DNA of 64,000 nucleotides. It comes from Gudongella sp046224405 (GTDB lineage: Bacteria > Bacillota > Clostridia > Tissierellales > Tissierellaceae). Shown here piece after piece: positions 52,779-62,090 of this stretch. Position numbers and translations under genes: made by a program. The stretch spans positions 11,272 to 75,271 of the forward strand of contig NZ_JBJXRK010000009.1 of NCBI RefSeq assembly GCF_046224405.1. The letters are read 5' to 3'. The stretch's first letter is position 1. The number at the start of each line of letters is the position of its first letter. The notes under the pieces are model-generated. The model was not told the origin of the DNA, made no database searches, and saw nothing but the letters and a program-made list of their open reading frames with translations.

Positions 52779-54416
52779 TCATGATGATAAAAGATAATCA
52801 ATTGCAAACTTTGTTAACTTAGGTGTATTCTCAACCAAGTCATCCCTTAATACCCTTTCTGTGAACTTATGGTAGTCCTTGCCCCAAGGTCCGATGTTTA
52901 CTATTGGAACTGATATGGCCTCCAGGTCCTTAAACGGAATGGAGTAGGTCCTGTTCCAATGAGGCATGTTCTTTTCTATATATGGTACCACTGATTCGCT
53001 GTCATTAAGTGCTACGTAGCTCAAGTCAGATATTCCCATGAAATAATGCTTCCTGGCATAGCATTGTCCCAGTTCTTCCTTGGCATACTGTATCAAGTGA
53101 AGACCTAGGTGCTTCGCCTTATTGGGAAGTTCCTTGAAATCAAGATTTGCAATATGGGGATAATATGGTGGTGAAAATGCTATAACCACCTTTGGATTCT
53201 TATCCACCATAAAGTCTATGGTCAGGCTAATCAAATCCAGTGTACTGTCTGGTATATTCGTCTTCCCTTCTGCTATGTCACTCTTGATTCTTTCTACTTT
53301 TTCATCATAGGCCCTTAGGAACTCATCTCCTGAATCCTCCAAAGCCTGCTGATAAGCCTCTGAAAAATACATTACATTTGTACTCCAGGGGAGATTTTCG
53401 ATTGGCTGATGTCCCATAATCCTGAACCTGCTGTAATGCTCGTTTATTCTCTTAATTACATTGTCAAAGGCAATAGAGGATAATCTCCTTGTATTCTCAA
53501 GAATATCCTTGGGAGTCTGAGTTAGTGTCAAAACTGAAAAATATCCCCCTGCTGATTCTGGTATTGAAGCATCATACTGTTCCTTTGTATCCCTCATAAA
53601 ACTCCAGGATGGTGGTGGTGATACCTCACCCTCCACAACGTCTGAAAACAGAGGATTCATATCCGTCAGTGATACAATTTCGGATAGAACATGTGACGGA
53701 TTCAATCCCTGGAAGATATGACCCAGATGGGTTTTTCTTCCTCTTACATACACTACCACCATGGTCTTCCCAACTGAACCTTCATAGAATACTGCCCTGC
53801 CTTTTTCGTCTCTTTCATGGGGTTCTCCGTCAATACACATTAAATACTCAAGTCCATGATCGTCCTTTAGGTTGTTTAGAAGGCTTGCACCTTCTCTTGC
53901 ACCCTGGGAAAGCGATTCTTCATCCGGTACAGACAGGAATAAAAGATTCCCTTTAAAATCTTCAAGCTCTGTGTAATCCTTCAATAGCAGCATATGGATT
54001 GCTCCAGCGGCTTTCATGTCCGCTGTACCTCTTCCAAATATCCACTTTCCTGACTCCAGGTCTTCCCTTGCTTCCTGATTTAAATCTGCTTCAGATATTT
54101 TTTCTGCAAGCTTTTCAGGAGCGTATGCAAATTCTTTTATTCTTCCATAGTCATAAGAGTCAACAACATCATGATGATGGAGCAATATAACTGTTTCAGA
54201 TCCCTGGCCTTTTCTGAGTCCCCAAACAACAGCCCTTTCAAGGGGGTCGTCACTTAATTGATATTTGCCAAACAATTCCTTGTTCTCTTTAAAATAGTCC
54301 AAATTTCTTAACCAATCGTATATAAATTCTTCAACATCCTTCTCCAGCTTCGTACCTGTATCGCTTTGAATCTCTACTAAATCATAAAATAATTTTTCCA
54401 GTTCATTCCTGTTCAT
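52779..54416 (-). CDS. RocB-like M20 peptidase
   Basis: 545 residues, the long M20 type seen in RocB of the arginine catabolic cluster of Bacillus. Motifs: VILLHHHDVVDSYDYG (near 77; zinc His and Asp), WIFGRGTADMKAAGAIHML (near 124), LLFLSVPDEESLSQGAREGA (near 155-174; Glu-Glu) and a C-terminal GPWGKDYHKFTERV (near 512; His ligand). Substrate not known. First gene of the group with the AGCS symporter and the second M20 enzyme. Confidence 0.88.
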   Translation of the reverse strand: MNRNELEKLFYDLVEIQSDTGTKLEKDVEEFIYDWLRNLDYFKENKELFGKYQLSDDPLERAVVWGLRKGQGSETVILLHHHDVVDSYDYGRIKEFAYAPEKLAEKISEADLNQEAREDLESGKWIFGRGTADMKAAGAIHMLLLKDYTELEDFKGNLLFLSVPDEESLSQGAREGASLLNNLKDDHGLEYLMCIDGEPHERDEKGRAVFYEGSVGKTMVVVYVRGRKTHLGHIFQGLNPSHVLSEIVSLTDMNPLFSDVVEGEVSPPPSWSFMRDTKEQYDASIPESAGGYFSVLTLTQTPKDILENTRRLSSIAFDNVIKRINEHYSRFRIMGHQPIENLPWSTNVMYFSEAYQQALEDSGDEFLRAYDEKVERIKSDIAEGKTNIPDSTLDLISLTIDFMVDKNPKVVIAFSPPYYPHIANLDFKELPNKAKHLGLHLIQYAKEELGQCYARKHYFMGISDLSYVALNDSESVVPYIEKNMPHWNRTYSIPFKDLEAISVPIVNIGPWGKDYHKFTERVLRDDLVENTPKLTKFAIDYLLSS

Positions 54417-54511
54417 CAGATCACTCCCAGATTGGAATTCATTTGAATTATTAAAATATTAACACTTATTTTTTATTATACATAACTTTACTGCATCGGT
54501 CAAATAAAGAA

Positions 54512-54535
54512 CTCTCGATATATAATTATCGAGAG
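54512..54535 (-). terminator. Terminator of the 2-oxoacid oxidoreductase/regulator operon
   Basis: CTCTCGATA-attata-TATCGAGAG followed by TTCTTTATTTG on the minus strand, 17 bases after the regulator stop codon. Confidence 0.75.
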
Positions 54536-54551
54536 CCTTTGTTTGCAACAT

Positions 54552-55175
54552 TTATTCTTCATCTATAAATACCTTTACAGCTTCAAAAACCTCCTCCTCG
54601 CCTATAATCAGGAGGATATCACCCTTCTCTATTACTGCGTAAGGACCAGGTGACAGAATTGTATGATCTCCTCGCCTTATGCCAACGATTGTTGCGCCTG
54701 TATTTTGCCAGAAATTTATCTCCCCGATAGACTTACCTGTCATTCTGCATCTATTAGTAATTTCCAGCTCGAAGGGAGTAAGAGCTGTTGTATGACTTAA
54801 AATACTGCTTCTTTCTATGATCTTGTCAATTATTTCAAGAATCTGATTCTCAATTTCATTCTTCTTTTCAGCAAGCTCCATTATCTTCATTTTGTAGGAG
54901 GTTACACTTTCAATATTCTTGAAACGGTTAATGTACTTGTAGGCCTTGTCCTTGGAAAGAATAGTGATTCCGCTTCCCTTGGATGACTCTACCACCCCTA
55001 CATCCTCAAGAATTTTTATCGCCCTTCTTATTGTTTCTGGGGAAACGTTATAGGTTCCAGCCAGGGTTGATCTTCCGTAGAGCTTTTCTCCCTCTTCATA
55101 CTGCCCTTTATAGATTGCATTTGCTATATCAAGTGCTATTTTTTCGTATCTGGGGCTAGAATGATTGTCATCCAT
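54552..55175 (-). CDS. GntR regulator with RCK_C domain, BusR-like
   Basis: 207 residues. N-terminal GntR winged helix (YEKIALDIANAIYKGQYEEG, GRSTLAGTYNVSPETIRRAI, about 10-60), a coiled-coil linker (about 85-118), then an RCK_C (TrkA_C) domain (GKSIGEINFWQNTGATIVGI, LSPGPYAVIEKGDILLIIGE; about 125-205). This order and length equal BusR, the cyclic di-AMP-responsive repressor of betaine uptake in lactic acid bacteria. Here it follows 2-oxoacid oxidoreductase genes instead. Cyclic di-AMP binding is inferred from the domain. The ATG after GAGGTGTTGAAA is preferred over an outer GTG. Confidence 0.85.
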   Translation of the reverse strand: MDDNHSSPRYEKIALDIANAIYKGQYEEGEKLYGRSTLAGTYNVSPETIRRAIKILEDVGVVESSKGSGITILSKDKAYKYINRFKNIESVTSYKMKIMELAEKKNEIENQILEIIDKIIERSSILSHTTALTPFELEITNRCRMTGKSIGEINFWQNTGATIVGIRRGDHTILSPGPYAVIEKGDILLIIGEEEVFEAVKVFIDEE

Positions 55176-55236
55176 TTTCAACACCTCTTTTTATATTCTT
55201 GAAAACTATTTTACCATGTTTTATCTGGTGTAACAA

Positions 55237-56910
55237 TCAACCCTCAAGAATTGTATTGAGATTGCTGATGATCTCATCCCCGTTAATCGCCCTTCCATCG
55301 TACTTGAGAATCCTATCGAATATTTCCAGCCTGGTTTTTTCAAGAATCAGACTTTCCAGCTGGCCTGTCATATTCTGCTCCACAGTAATAATTTTTTTTG
55401 CATTCTTTCCAAGCTTATTTATTAATTTAGTTGGGAATGGCCATATGTCTCCATATACAAGCGCTCCCACTGACATGCCATCATTGTTCAGCCTTGCCAC
55501 TGCATCCAATAGAGCCCCATGTGTTGCACCAAATCCAACAAGGAGTATATCAGGATTTTCATCGCCAAGCTGATCTGGTTCCTTCAACTCATCCTTAAGG
55601 CCTTCCAATTTTTTCATTCTTTTCTTCATCATATTGATTCTAGTTTCTATTGATTCATCAATGTTTCCATATTCGTTATGTTCGTGGCTATCCACCAGAA
55701 TTTCTACGCCCTGAATTTTCCCAGGGATCAGTCTAGGTGATACTCCATCTTCTGTATATTTGTATCTCTTGTATCTTTCATTTTTACCTTCCGGCTTATC
55801 CGCAATACTCCTCTCGATTGTGATCTTCCCAAAATCCAATGGGTCAATTGTCATCATGTAGTCAGTCATATATTCCTCCGTCATAAGTATGACCGGAATC
55901 TGATACTTCTCAGCAATATTGAAGGCTCTTGCAGTTTGGTAGAATGCATCCTGAGGATTTCTCAAAGCGATAACCATCTTTGGAAACTCACCGTGTCCAG
56001 CATGAATTACAAATCTCAAATCTGCCTGTTCTGTCCTTGTTGACAGGCCTGTTGCAGGTCCTGGTCTCTGTGCATTTACAACAACCACAGGTTGCTCCAA
56101 AATTCCAGAAAGACTCAAAGCCTCCACCATCAGGGCAAATCCACCACCTGATGATCCCGTCATTGCCCTTGTGCCTGCATAGCTTGCTCCCAGAGCCATG
56201 TTAAGAGCACCTACCTCATCTTCTATCTGATCCACAACTATTCCCATTTCCTTTGACTTGGCGGATATATAGCTCATTACACTGGTTGAAGGTGTCATGG
56301 GATAACCACAATAATATTTTACACCTGCTGCTATTGCTCCCAAGGCAAGAGCCTGATTCCCATTTATGATGATTCTATCGTCCTTTTTCTTTTCCAGACT
56401 AAATTGGGTTTGGACTAATTCATATCCTCTATTGAGTGCCTCAATATTTAAATCAAGTACTTTACCCTTAAAGGTCTCCCCAAGAGCCTTTATGGCAATT
56501 TCAAGGTCCAGGTCAAAGTATTTTGCAATGGCACCAAAGCCTACTGTTGGTACCACCTTCTGATTTCCTATTTCCTTTGCAATACTCTGAAGAGTCAAGT
56601 GAACATAATCCTGCCCCCTATGATGCTCCTCATCAAGGATCACCAGTCCGTCTTCTTTAAGGTTGCCGATGTGAAAATCCACTGTCTCCTCTGTCATTGC
56701 AAATATCATGTCAACTTTTGTTGAATAGGTGGTAATGGGCTTATCAGAAAACCTGACCTGCATGAAATTGTGACCACCTCTTACCATGGACATGTAGTTC
56801 TTGTATGTGAAAACATGATACCCGCTTCTCTTTATAGTCTTTTCAAGGAGAAGAACTACAGTTTCAATTCCCTGTCCTGCAGCTCCCCCAATCAATATAG
56901 TATAGTCCAT
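55237..56910 (-). CDS. 2-oxoacid:ferredoxin oxidoreductase, fused gamma-alpha subunit (copy 2)
   Basis: 557 residues: gamma domain first (ILIGGAAGQGIETVVLLLEK, about 5-24; MVRGGHNFMQVRFSDKPI), then the pyrimidine-binding alpha domain (GYPMTPSTSVMSYIS near 218; EDEVGALNMALGASYAGTRA near 240; TGSSGGGFALM). Oxidises a 2-oxoacid to acyl-CoA, reducing ferredoxin, in amino-acid fermentation. About 60% of the residues appear shared with the copy at 57.8-59.4 kb by eye. It is 13 bases after the beta gene, so beta may pair with either alpha. Confidence 0.92.
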   Translation of the reverse strand: MDYTILIGGAAGQGIETVVLLLEKTIKRSGYHVFTYKNYMSMVRGGHNFMQVRFSDKPITTYSTKVDMIFAMTEETVDFHIGNLKEDGLVILDEEHHRGQDYVHLTLQSIAKEIGNQKVVPTVGFGAIAKYFDLDLEIAIKALGETFKGKVLDLNIEALNRGYELVQTQFSLEKKKDDRIIINGNQALALGAIAAGVKYYCGYPMTPSTSVMSYISAKSKEMGIVVDQIEDEVGALNMALGASYAGTRAMTGSSGGGFALMVEALSLSGILEQPVVVVNAQRPGPATGLSTRTEQADLRFVIHAGHGEFPKMVIALRNPQDAFYQTARAFNIAEKYQIPVILMTEEYMTDYMMTIDPLDFGKITIERSIADKPEGKNERYKRYKYTEDGVSPRLIPGKIQGVEILVDSHEHNEYGNIDESIETRINMMKKRMKKLEGLKDELKEPDQLGDENPDILLVGFGATHGALLDAVARLNNDGMSVGALVYGDIWPFPTKLINKLGKNAKKIITVEQNMTGQLESLILEKTRLEIFDRILKYDGRAINGDEIISNLNTILEG

Positions 56911-56923
56911 TTTTTCCCCACCT

Positions 56924-57772
56924 TTAATAGAAGTCTTTCAGAAGTTTTTCAGCATCCATAGGATTTAATTCAGCATCCACCAAAGGTGGCCCATCCTTTA
57001 TGAATTGGAATCTGTCTTCATAGGTTTCCTTCTCCACCTTGTACAGTATCCCTGTTGGTATTTTGTCTCCAAATTCCAAAGACTTTTCATATGCAGCGTT
57101 GAAATCAGTATAGTCATAGTCCTCAGGCAGTTTATATACCCTATCCTTGTACCATTGGAATGTATTCACCTTATTCCAGACAACGCATGGTTGGAATATG
57201 TCCAGGTGAGCGTAGCCTTTGTATTGTATGGCCTCTTTCATCAGCTCCACAAGCTGTGGTACGTCTCCGGAAAAACCTCTGGCAACAAATCCTGCCCCCA
57301 TTGTGAGTGATAGGGCCAATGGCTTTACAGGCTCAATCTTGACTCCATCAAACTGTAGGGTGGTAACCTGTCCCATTGCCGTTGTAGGTGAACCCTGTCC
57401 TTTGGTTAGTCCATATATCTGATTGTCATGCACAAAATGTGCAATATTTACATTTCTCCTGATCGTGTGTATAAAATGGTTTCCTCCCTCTCCGTAGGTA
57501 TCTCCATCTCCTGATTCAGCAATTACCGTCAGTTCCTTGTTTGAAAGCTTAATTCCTATAGCCGGCGGTAACGCTCTTCCATGAAGACCATTGAAGCCAT
57601 TGGTTCCGATGTAGTGGGGCATCTTAGCTGCCTGCCCTATACCCGTAACCACCACAGCCATATGAGGTGGGATTTCAAGCTCCTCCAGTGCCTGCTTCAA
57701 AGCCTTTCTAATCATGAAGTTTCCACAACCTGGACACCATGATGGGTCATAAAGATTATATTCACATGTCAT
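56924..57772 (-). CDS. 2-oxoacid:ferredoxin oxidoreductase, beta subunit
   Basis: 282 residues, TPP- and iron-sulfur-binding subunit. The Cys motif WCPGCGNFMIRKAL (about 12-25), a further Cys in FQPCVVWNKVNTF, and the TPP/Mg motif ESGDGDTYGEGGNHFIHTIR with DNQIYGLTKGQ (near 86-127) are intact. The start codon overlaps the stop of the upstream alpha copy by one base (TAATG), with GGAGG inside that gene, giving translational coupling. It lies between two alpha paralogues. Confidence 0.94.
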   Translation of the reverse strand: MTCEYNLYDPSWCPGCGNFMIRKALKQALEELEIPPHMAVVVTGIGQAAKMPHYIGTNGFNGLHGRALPPAIGIKLSNKELTVIAESGDGDTYGEGGNHFIHTIRRNVNIAHFVHDNQIYGLTKGQGSPTTAMGQVTTLQFDGVKIEPVKPLALSLTMGAGFVARGFSGDVPQLVELMKEAIQYKGYAHLDIFQPCVVWNKVNTFQWYKDRVYKLPEDYDYTDFNAAYEKSLEFGDKIPTGILYKVEKETYEDRFQFIKDGPPLVDAELNPMDAEKLLKDFY

Positions 57773-59439
57773 TATTCAACAACCTCCTTAAGTCTATTGT
57801 AGAGTTCATCAACTCCAAAAGCTCTACCATCGTATTTAAGTATTTTTTCATCACTCTTTATCAGAGCAAACTCTCTCATCAATCCATCAAGCTGTGCCAT
57901 AGAGTTGTTCTCAATATCAATGATTTTTTTTGCGGATGAAGCCCCTTTCTTTAATAGCTTGGTTGGAAATGGATAAATATCACCATATGCCAAAGCCCCA
58001 ACAGAAAATCCTTCTTCCTGCAACAGTTGTACCGCTTCTTTAACCGGTCCAAACAAAGACCCCCAACAAACAAGGAGATTATCTGGCTGTTCCTCTCCAA
58101 TGATCCACGGCTCCTGGATTTCACCTTCAAGAAGCTCTCCCTTTTTGCTTCTTTTATCAACCATGGATTTTCTGACAGAAGCACTTTCTGTTATATTTCC
58201 ATATTCATCGTGTTCATCACTATCCAATAGTATTACCTTTCCTTCTATCTTCCCCGGAATTATTCTTGGTGATATACCGGTATCAGTCAGCAAGTACCTC
58301 TTATATCTTCCTTCAGGCAATTCTCCTTCATGTAGATTTCGTTCTATATCAATGCTGCTGAAATCAAATGGTTCAACTGTTATTTCTCCATCGGCCAGAT
58401 ACTGATCACTTAAAAGTATCACTGGTATCTGGTATTTCTCAGTCAGATTAAAAGCCCTTGCCGTCTGATAGAATGCATCCTCTGCACTTCTTAGGCTAAT
58501 GACCATCCTTGGAAACTCACCATGACCTGAATGTATTGCAAATCTTAAATCTGCCTGTTCTGTTCTTGTGGGAAGTCCTGTTGCAGGTCCCGGTCTTTGG
58601 ACATTTATGATTACAATAGGTGTCTCTATTATACCTGCTAGACTCAGTGCTTCTGACATCAATGCTATTCCACCACCTGAAGAACCAGTCATCGCTCTTA
58701 CACCTGCATAGCTGGCACCTAATGCCATATTAAGTGCGGCTATTTCATCCTCCACCTGCTCCGTAAAAATCCCCAGTTCCTGACTCCATTTTTCCATGTT
58801 GCTCAGAACAGTGGTTGAAGGGGTCATTGGATAACCACAGTAATATCTGCAGCCTGCGGCTGCAGCCCCTAAGGCGACAGCTGTATTACCGTCTATGAGT
58901 ATTCTTCCCTCCTCCAATTGTTCCACCTTAAATCTGGGTTCAACCATTTCATATCCCTTGCTAAATGCTTCCTTGTTCACTTCAACTATGCTATCCTTCA
59001 ATGTCGTCTCTATTACTTTAAGAGCCTCCTCAGGTTTTAGTCCCAGGAGTCTGATAATTGCACCCATTCCCACACTGGTCATGGCTCTTGAATTCCCAGC
59101 CTCTTTTGCTGTCTCCTCCAGCTCAAGAAGAAGCAACCCTTCATCATCGCTCAAGGCCCTGTCTGCTAAAACAATACCATCTTTCTTCAATCTACCAAGG
59201 TGCAATTCTATTGTTTCCTGATTCAAGGCATATATAATATCAACCTTTTCTTCATATGTATATACCTGCCTATCAGAAAATCTGATCTGAATAAAGTTAT
59301 GGCCTCCTCTTACCCTGGACATGTAATCACTGTGCTTGAAAACAAAATATCCATACCTTTTTAGTGATTTGGTAAGCAGTTGTGCTAAAGTGTCCATACC
59401 CTGGCCAGCTGCTCCACCAATTAAAATAGAATAATTCAT
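57772..59439 (-). CDS. 2-oxoacid:ferredoxin oxidoreductase, fused gamma-alpha subunit (copy 1)
   Basis: 555 residues with the same gamma-alpha layout as copy 2: LIGGAAGQGMDTLAQLLTKS (about 6-25), YCGYPMTPSTTVLSNMEKW (near 215), EDEIAALNMALGASYAGVRA and TGSSGGGIALM. First gene of the operon, translationally coupled to beta. Differences from copy 2 are spread along the length, so this is an old duplication rather than a recent repeat. Likely substrates are branched-chain, aryl or C4-C5 oxoacids; none can be singled out. Confidence 0.92.
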   Translation of the reverse strand: MNYSILIGGAAGQGMDTLAQLLTKSLKRYGYFVFKHSDYMSRVRGGHNFIQIRFSDRQVYTYEEKVDIIYALNQETIELHLGRLKKDGIVLADRALSDDEGLLLLELEETAKEAGNSRAMTSVGMGAIIRLLGLKPEEALKVIETTLKDSIVEVNKEAFSKGYEMVEPRFKVEQLEEGRILIDGNTAVALGAAAAGCRYYCGYPMTPSTTVLSNMEKWSQELGIFTEQVEDEIAALNMALGASYAGVRAMTGSSGGGIALMSEALSLAGIIETPIVIINVQRPGPATGLPTRTEQADLRFAIHSGHGEFPRMVISLRSAEDAFYQTARAFNLTEKYQIPVILLSDQYLADGEITVEPFDFSSIDIERNLHEGELPEGRYKRYLLTDTGISPRIIPGKIEGKVILLDSDEHDEYGNITESASVRKSMVDKRSKKGELLEGEIQEPWIIGEEQPDNLLVCWGSLFGPVKEAVQLLQEEGFSVGALAYGDIYPFPTKLLKKGASSAKKIIDIENNSMAQLDGLMREFALIKSDEKILKYDGRAFGVDELYNRLKEVVE

Positions 59440-59464
59440 CTTGCATCTCCCCCCTTTTGCCTAT

Positions 59465-59474
59465 ATCATATGAT
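59465..59474. promoter_or_regulatory. Palindrome in the oxidoreductase/dmpA divergent region
   Basis: ATCATATGAT, a 10-bp perfect palindrome, followed by CCCTCATTATAGGG at about 59485-59498 with short inverted ends. Both sit in the 97-base gap between the divergent genes where an operator for the BusR-like protein would be expected. Short AT-rich palindromes arise by chance, so support is low. Confidence 0.3.
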
Positions 59475-59536
59475 TAGTATATACCCTCATTATAGGGAAA
59501 TATCCAGATGATTAAGCTGAAAAAGGAGCTGATTCT

Positions 59537-60565
59537 ATGAATGATAAAAACATCCATGAACTCTTAAGAAAGGGACCTAAAAATACAATTACTGATGTCC
59601 CTGGAGTCCGCATTGGCCATAGTACTATAAAGGAAGGAAATATTAGAACTGGAGCTACAGCAATTATCCCAGCGGAAGGCAATGTTTTCAAAAATAAACT
59701 TGTCGCTTCTGCTCATATCATAAATGGCTTTGGCAAGTCTGCAGGACTAATGCAGATTCAAGAGCTTGGTGCGATAGAAACCCCAATTCTATTGACAAAT
59801 ACCCTTTCCGTTGGAACGGGTCTAACTGCCCTAACTAAATACATGCTTGACAGCAATGAAGATATTGGCGTATCCACTGGAACAGTAAACTCTGTAGTAT
59901 GTGAATGCAACGATGGCAAAATCAACCAAATAAGATCATTGGCTGTCAAGGAGGAGCATTTCATTCATGCACTCCAAAATGCTTCAGACAGTTTCCAACA
60001 GGGTGATGTTGGAGCGGGTACCGGAATGGTCTGCTACGGGCTTAAGGGTGGAATAGGTTCATCCTCGAGAAGAATCGTTGTTGATGATCAAACCTACACC
60101 TTGGGAGTACTTGTACTATCAAATTTTGGTTCCATTGATGATTTTGTATATTACGGGAAACCCGTTGGAAAAATCATAGGTGAGAGATTTGAAAATATGA
60201 ATTCACCTGATAACGGTTCGATTATTGTCGTCCTGGCTACAGATACTCCCATGGACTCAAGACAGCTTAGCCGTGTCCTTAAAAGGACTCAATCAGGAAT
60301 AGCCAGAACAGGCGGCTATACTGGTAATGGCAGTGGTGAGATTGCGGTTGGTTTCACAACTGCCAACAGGATTAGTCATTATCCTGAAAAATCTGTAATG
60401 AATAGAAAAATTCTCCATGAGGATTACATGGATATTGTGTTCCTCGCTGCTGTTCAAGCCACAGAGGAAGCCATACTCAACTCTATGATGCACTCTAATC
60501 CTTCAATGGGTGTTGATGGAATAAAGATCCACAGCCTAAAGGATTTCAATGAACTTATAAGATAA
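59537..60565 (+). CDS. P1/DmpA family aminopeptidase
   Basis: 342-residue self-processing N-terminal-nucleophile peptidase (S58, DmpA/BapA). N-terminal ITDVPGVRIGHSTIKEGNIR is typical (about 17-36). The cleavage and catalytic Ser follow Gly in DNGSIIVVLATDTPM (near 231-245), and GYTGNGSGEIAVGFTTANRI (near 262-281) fits the beta chain. Relatives release N-terminal D- or beta-amino acids or small L-residues. AAAAGGAG precedes the ATG. Divergent from the oxidoreductase operon and convergent with cysE. Confidence 0.92.
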   Translation: MNDKNIHELLRKGPKNTITDVPGVRIGHSTIKEGNIRTGATAIIPAEGNVFKNKLVASAHIINGFGKSAGLMQIQELGAIETPILLTNTLSVGTGLTALTKYMLDSNEDIGVSTGTVNSVVCECNDGKINQIRSLAVKEEHFIHALQNASDSFQQGDVGAGTGMVCYGLKGGIGSSSRRIVVDDQTYTLGVLVLSNFGSIDDFVYYGKPVGKIIGERFENMNSPDNGSIIVVLATDTPMDSRQLSRVLKRTQSGIARTGGYTGNGSGEIAVGFTTANRISHYPEKSVMNRKILHEDYMDIVFLAAVQATEEAILNSMMHSNPSMGVDGIKIHSLKDFNELIR

Positions 60566-60607
60566 AAAATCTCCATCCAGATTCAAATTCTTCTGGATGG
60601 AGATTTT
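60566..60607. terminator. Bidirectional terminator between dmpA-like gene and cysE
   Basis: AAAATCTCCATCCAGA and TCTGGATGGAGATTTT are perfect 16-bp arms around a 10-base loop, directly between the two convergent stop codons. A-rich and T-rich ends give U tails in both directions. Confidence 0.9.
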
Positions 60608-61150
60608 CTATACTATCTTGATGTGATTCCTCTTCTTTTCAGGGATCAACCTCGCAGGTGCACCTACCGCAGTATAATGGTTTGGAACATCCTTCAATAC
60701 AACTGAGTTTGCTCCTATCTTGACATTGCTTCCGATATTTATGGGACCGAGTATTTTCGCACCTGCACCGATTATTGTCCCTGACTTGACGGTTGGGTGC
60801 CTTTTCTCACCTTTTTCTCCGCCAATGCCACCTAGGGTGACTCCATGATAGATTGTAACGTCATCTTCAATCTCGGCTGTTTCACCAATTACAACTCCCA
60901 TGCCATGGTCAATAAATAATCTATTTCCAATAGTTGCACCTGGATGGATCTCGATGCCTGTTATCCTTCTAGCTCTCTGTGAAATGAACCTGGCTAGAAA
61001 TAACCTTCCTGCCTTATACTGCTTGTGAGCTATCCTGTGGTATGCGATGGCCTTCAACCCTGGTGAAAACAGTATGGCTTCAAGCAAGGACTTTGCTGCC
61101 GGGTCCTTATCCATTATGTTCTGGCCTTCTTCAATTATCCATCTGATCAT
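60608..61150 (-). CDS. cysE: Serine O-acetyltransferase
   Basis: Makes O-acetylserine for cysteine synthesis. 180 residues. An N-terminal helical region (LFSPGLKAIAYHRIAHKQY) is followed by a left-handed beta-helix of hexapeptide repeats (GIEIHPGATIGNRLFIDHG, about 65-83, with the catalytic His; TIYHGVTLGGIGGEKGEKRH near 99-118; GAKILGPINIGSNVKIGANS near 130-149). Shorter at the N terminus than E. coli CysE, as usual in Firmicutes. Start directly follows the cysK stop; the two are coupled. Confidence 0.95.
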   Translation of the reverse strand: MIRWIIEEGQNIMDKDPAAKSLLEAILFSPGLKAIAYHRIAHKQYKAGRLFLARFISQRARRITGIEIHPGATIGNRLFIDHGMGVVIGETAEIEDDVTIYHGVTLGGIGGEKGEKRHPTVKSGTIIGAGAKILGPINIGSNVKIGANSVVLKDVPNHYTAVGAPARLIPEKKRNHIKIV

Positions 61151-62068
61151 TTAGTCCACCTTCTTGAAAATATCTGTTGATAGATACCTTTCTCCAGTAT
61201 CCGGCAATACTGTAACGACCCTTTTGCCTGGTCCAAGCTTTTCTGCAACCTTCATTGCAGCTGCCAGATTTGAACCTGAGCTTATCCCTGCGAGAATCCC
61301 TGCACGACGTGCCAACAATAAGGTCTTTTCCTTGGCTTCCTCATCCGCTATGCTTATTACTCGATCAACAACTCCTGGATCATAAATTTCAGGAATAAAA
61401 TTGGCTCCAATCCCCTGTATCCCATGACTGGATGGTTCTCCACCTGTAAGCACAGGAGATTTTTCAGGCTGGACCGCAACGATACTAATTTCTGGATTCA
61501 GTTCCTTTAAACGTCTGCCAGCTCCACTTATTGTTCCACCAGTTCCAACACCTGCGACAAAGGCATCCATCCTACCTTCCATATCATTCCATATTTCTTC
61601 TGCAGTCGTATCGTAATGTGCCTTTACATTGGCTTTGTTAATAAATTGCCCTGACATAAAGTATCCATTCTCTTTTGTCAAATCCCTTGCTTTTTCAACA
61701 GATCCGCTCATGCCAAGTTTTCCTGGTGTCAATATCAGCTCTGCTCCATAGGCTGTCATCAAACGCTGTCTTTCGACGCTCATGGTATCTGGCATCACAA
61801 TAAGGACCCTGTATCCCTTGATAGCCCCTATCATGGCAAGTGCCACTCCAGTGTTCCCACTCGTAGCCTCTATTATGGTGTCCCCTTCTTTTAAGAGGCC
61901 TTTTTTTTCAGCATCCTCAATCATGAAAAGTGCTGCCCTATCTTTGATGCTTCCTCCTGGATTGAACCTTTCAACCTTCAAGTAAATATCAGCCATACCT
62001 TCCTTGATTCCATTGAACTTAACAACCGGTGTTTTTCCAATCAACTCCAATGTGCTGTTGTATATCAT
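61151..62068 (-). CDS. cysK: Cysteine synthase (O-acetylserine sulfhydrylase)
   Basis: PLP enzyme combining O-acetylserine and sulfide to cysteine. 305 residues. The Schiff-base Lys lies in NPGGSIKDRAALFMIE (near 37-52), the phosphate/substrate loop is ATSGNTGVALAM (near 68), and the PLP phosphate cup is GVGTGGTISGAG (near 173). ATG after AGGAGGGAG. First gene of cysK-cysE. Upstream lie a terminator-like hairpin, an IS91-type element in opposite orientation and then a cysteine T-box. Confidence 0.96.
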   Translation of the reverse strand: MIYNSTLELIGKTPVVKFNGIKEGMADIYLKVERFNPGGSIKDRAALFMIEDAEKKGLLKEGDTIIEATSGNTGVALAMIGAIKGYRVLIVMPDTMSVERQRLMTAYGAELILTPGKLGMSGSVEKARDLTKENGYFMSGQFINKANVKAHYDTTAEEIWNDMEGRMDAFVAGVGTGGTISGAGRRLKELNPEISIVAVQPEKSPVLTGGEPSSHGIQGIGANFIPEIYDPGVVDRVISIADEEAKEKTLLLARRAGILAGISSGSNLAAAMKVAEKLGPGKRVVTVLPDTGERYLSTDIFKKVD

Positions 62069-62090
62069 ATTCTCCCTCCTTAATTTTAAT

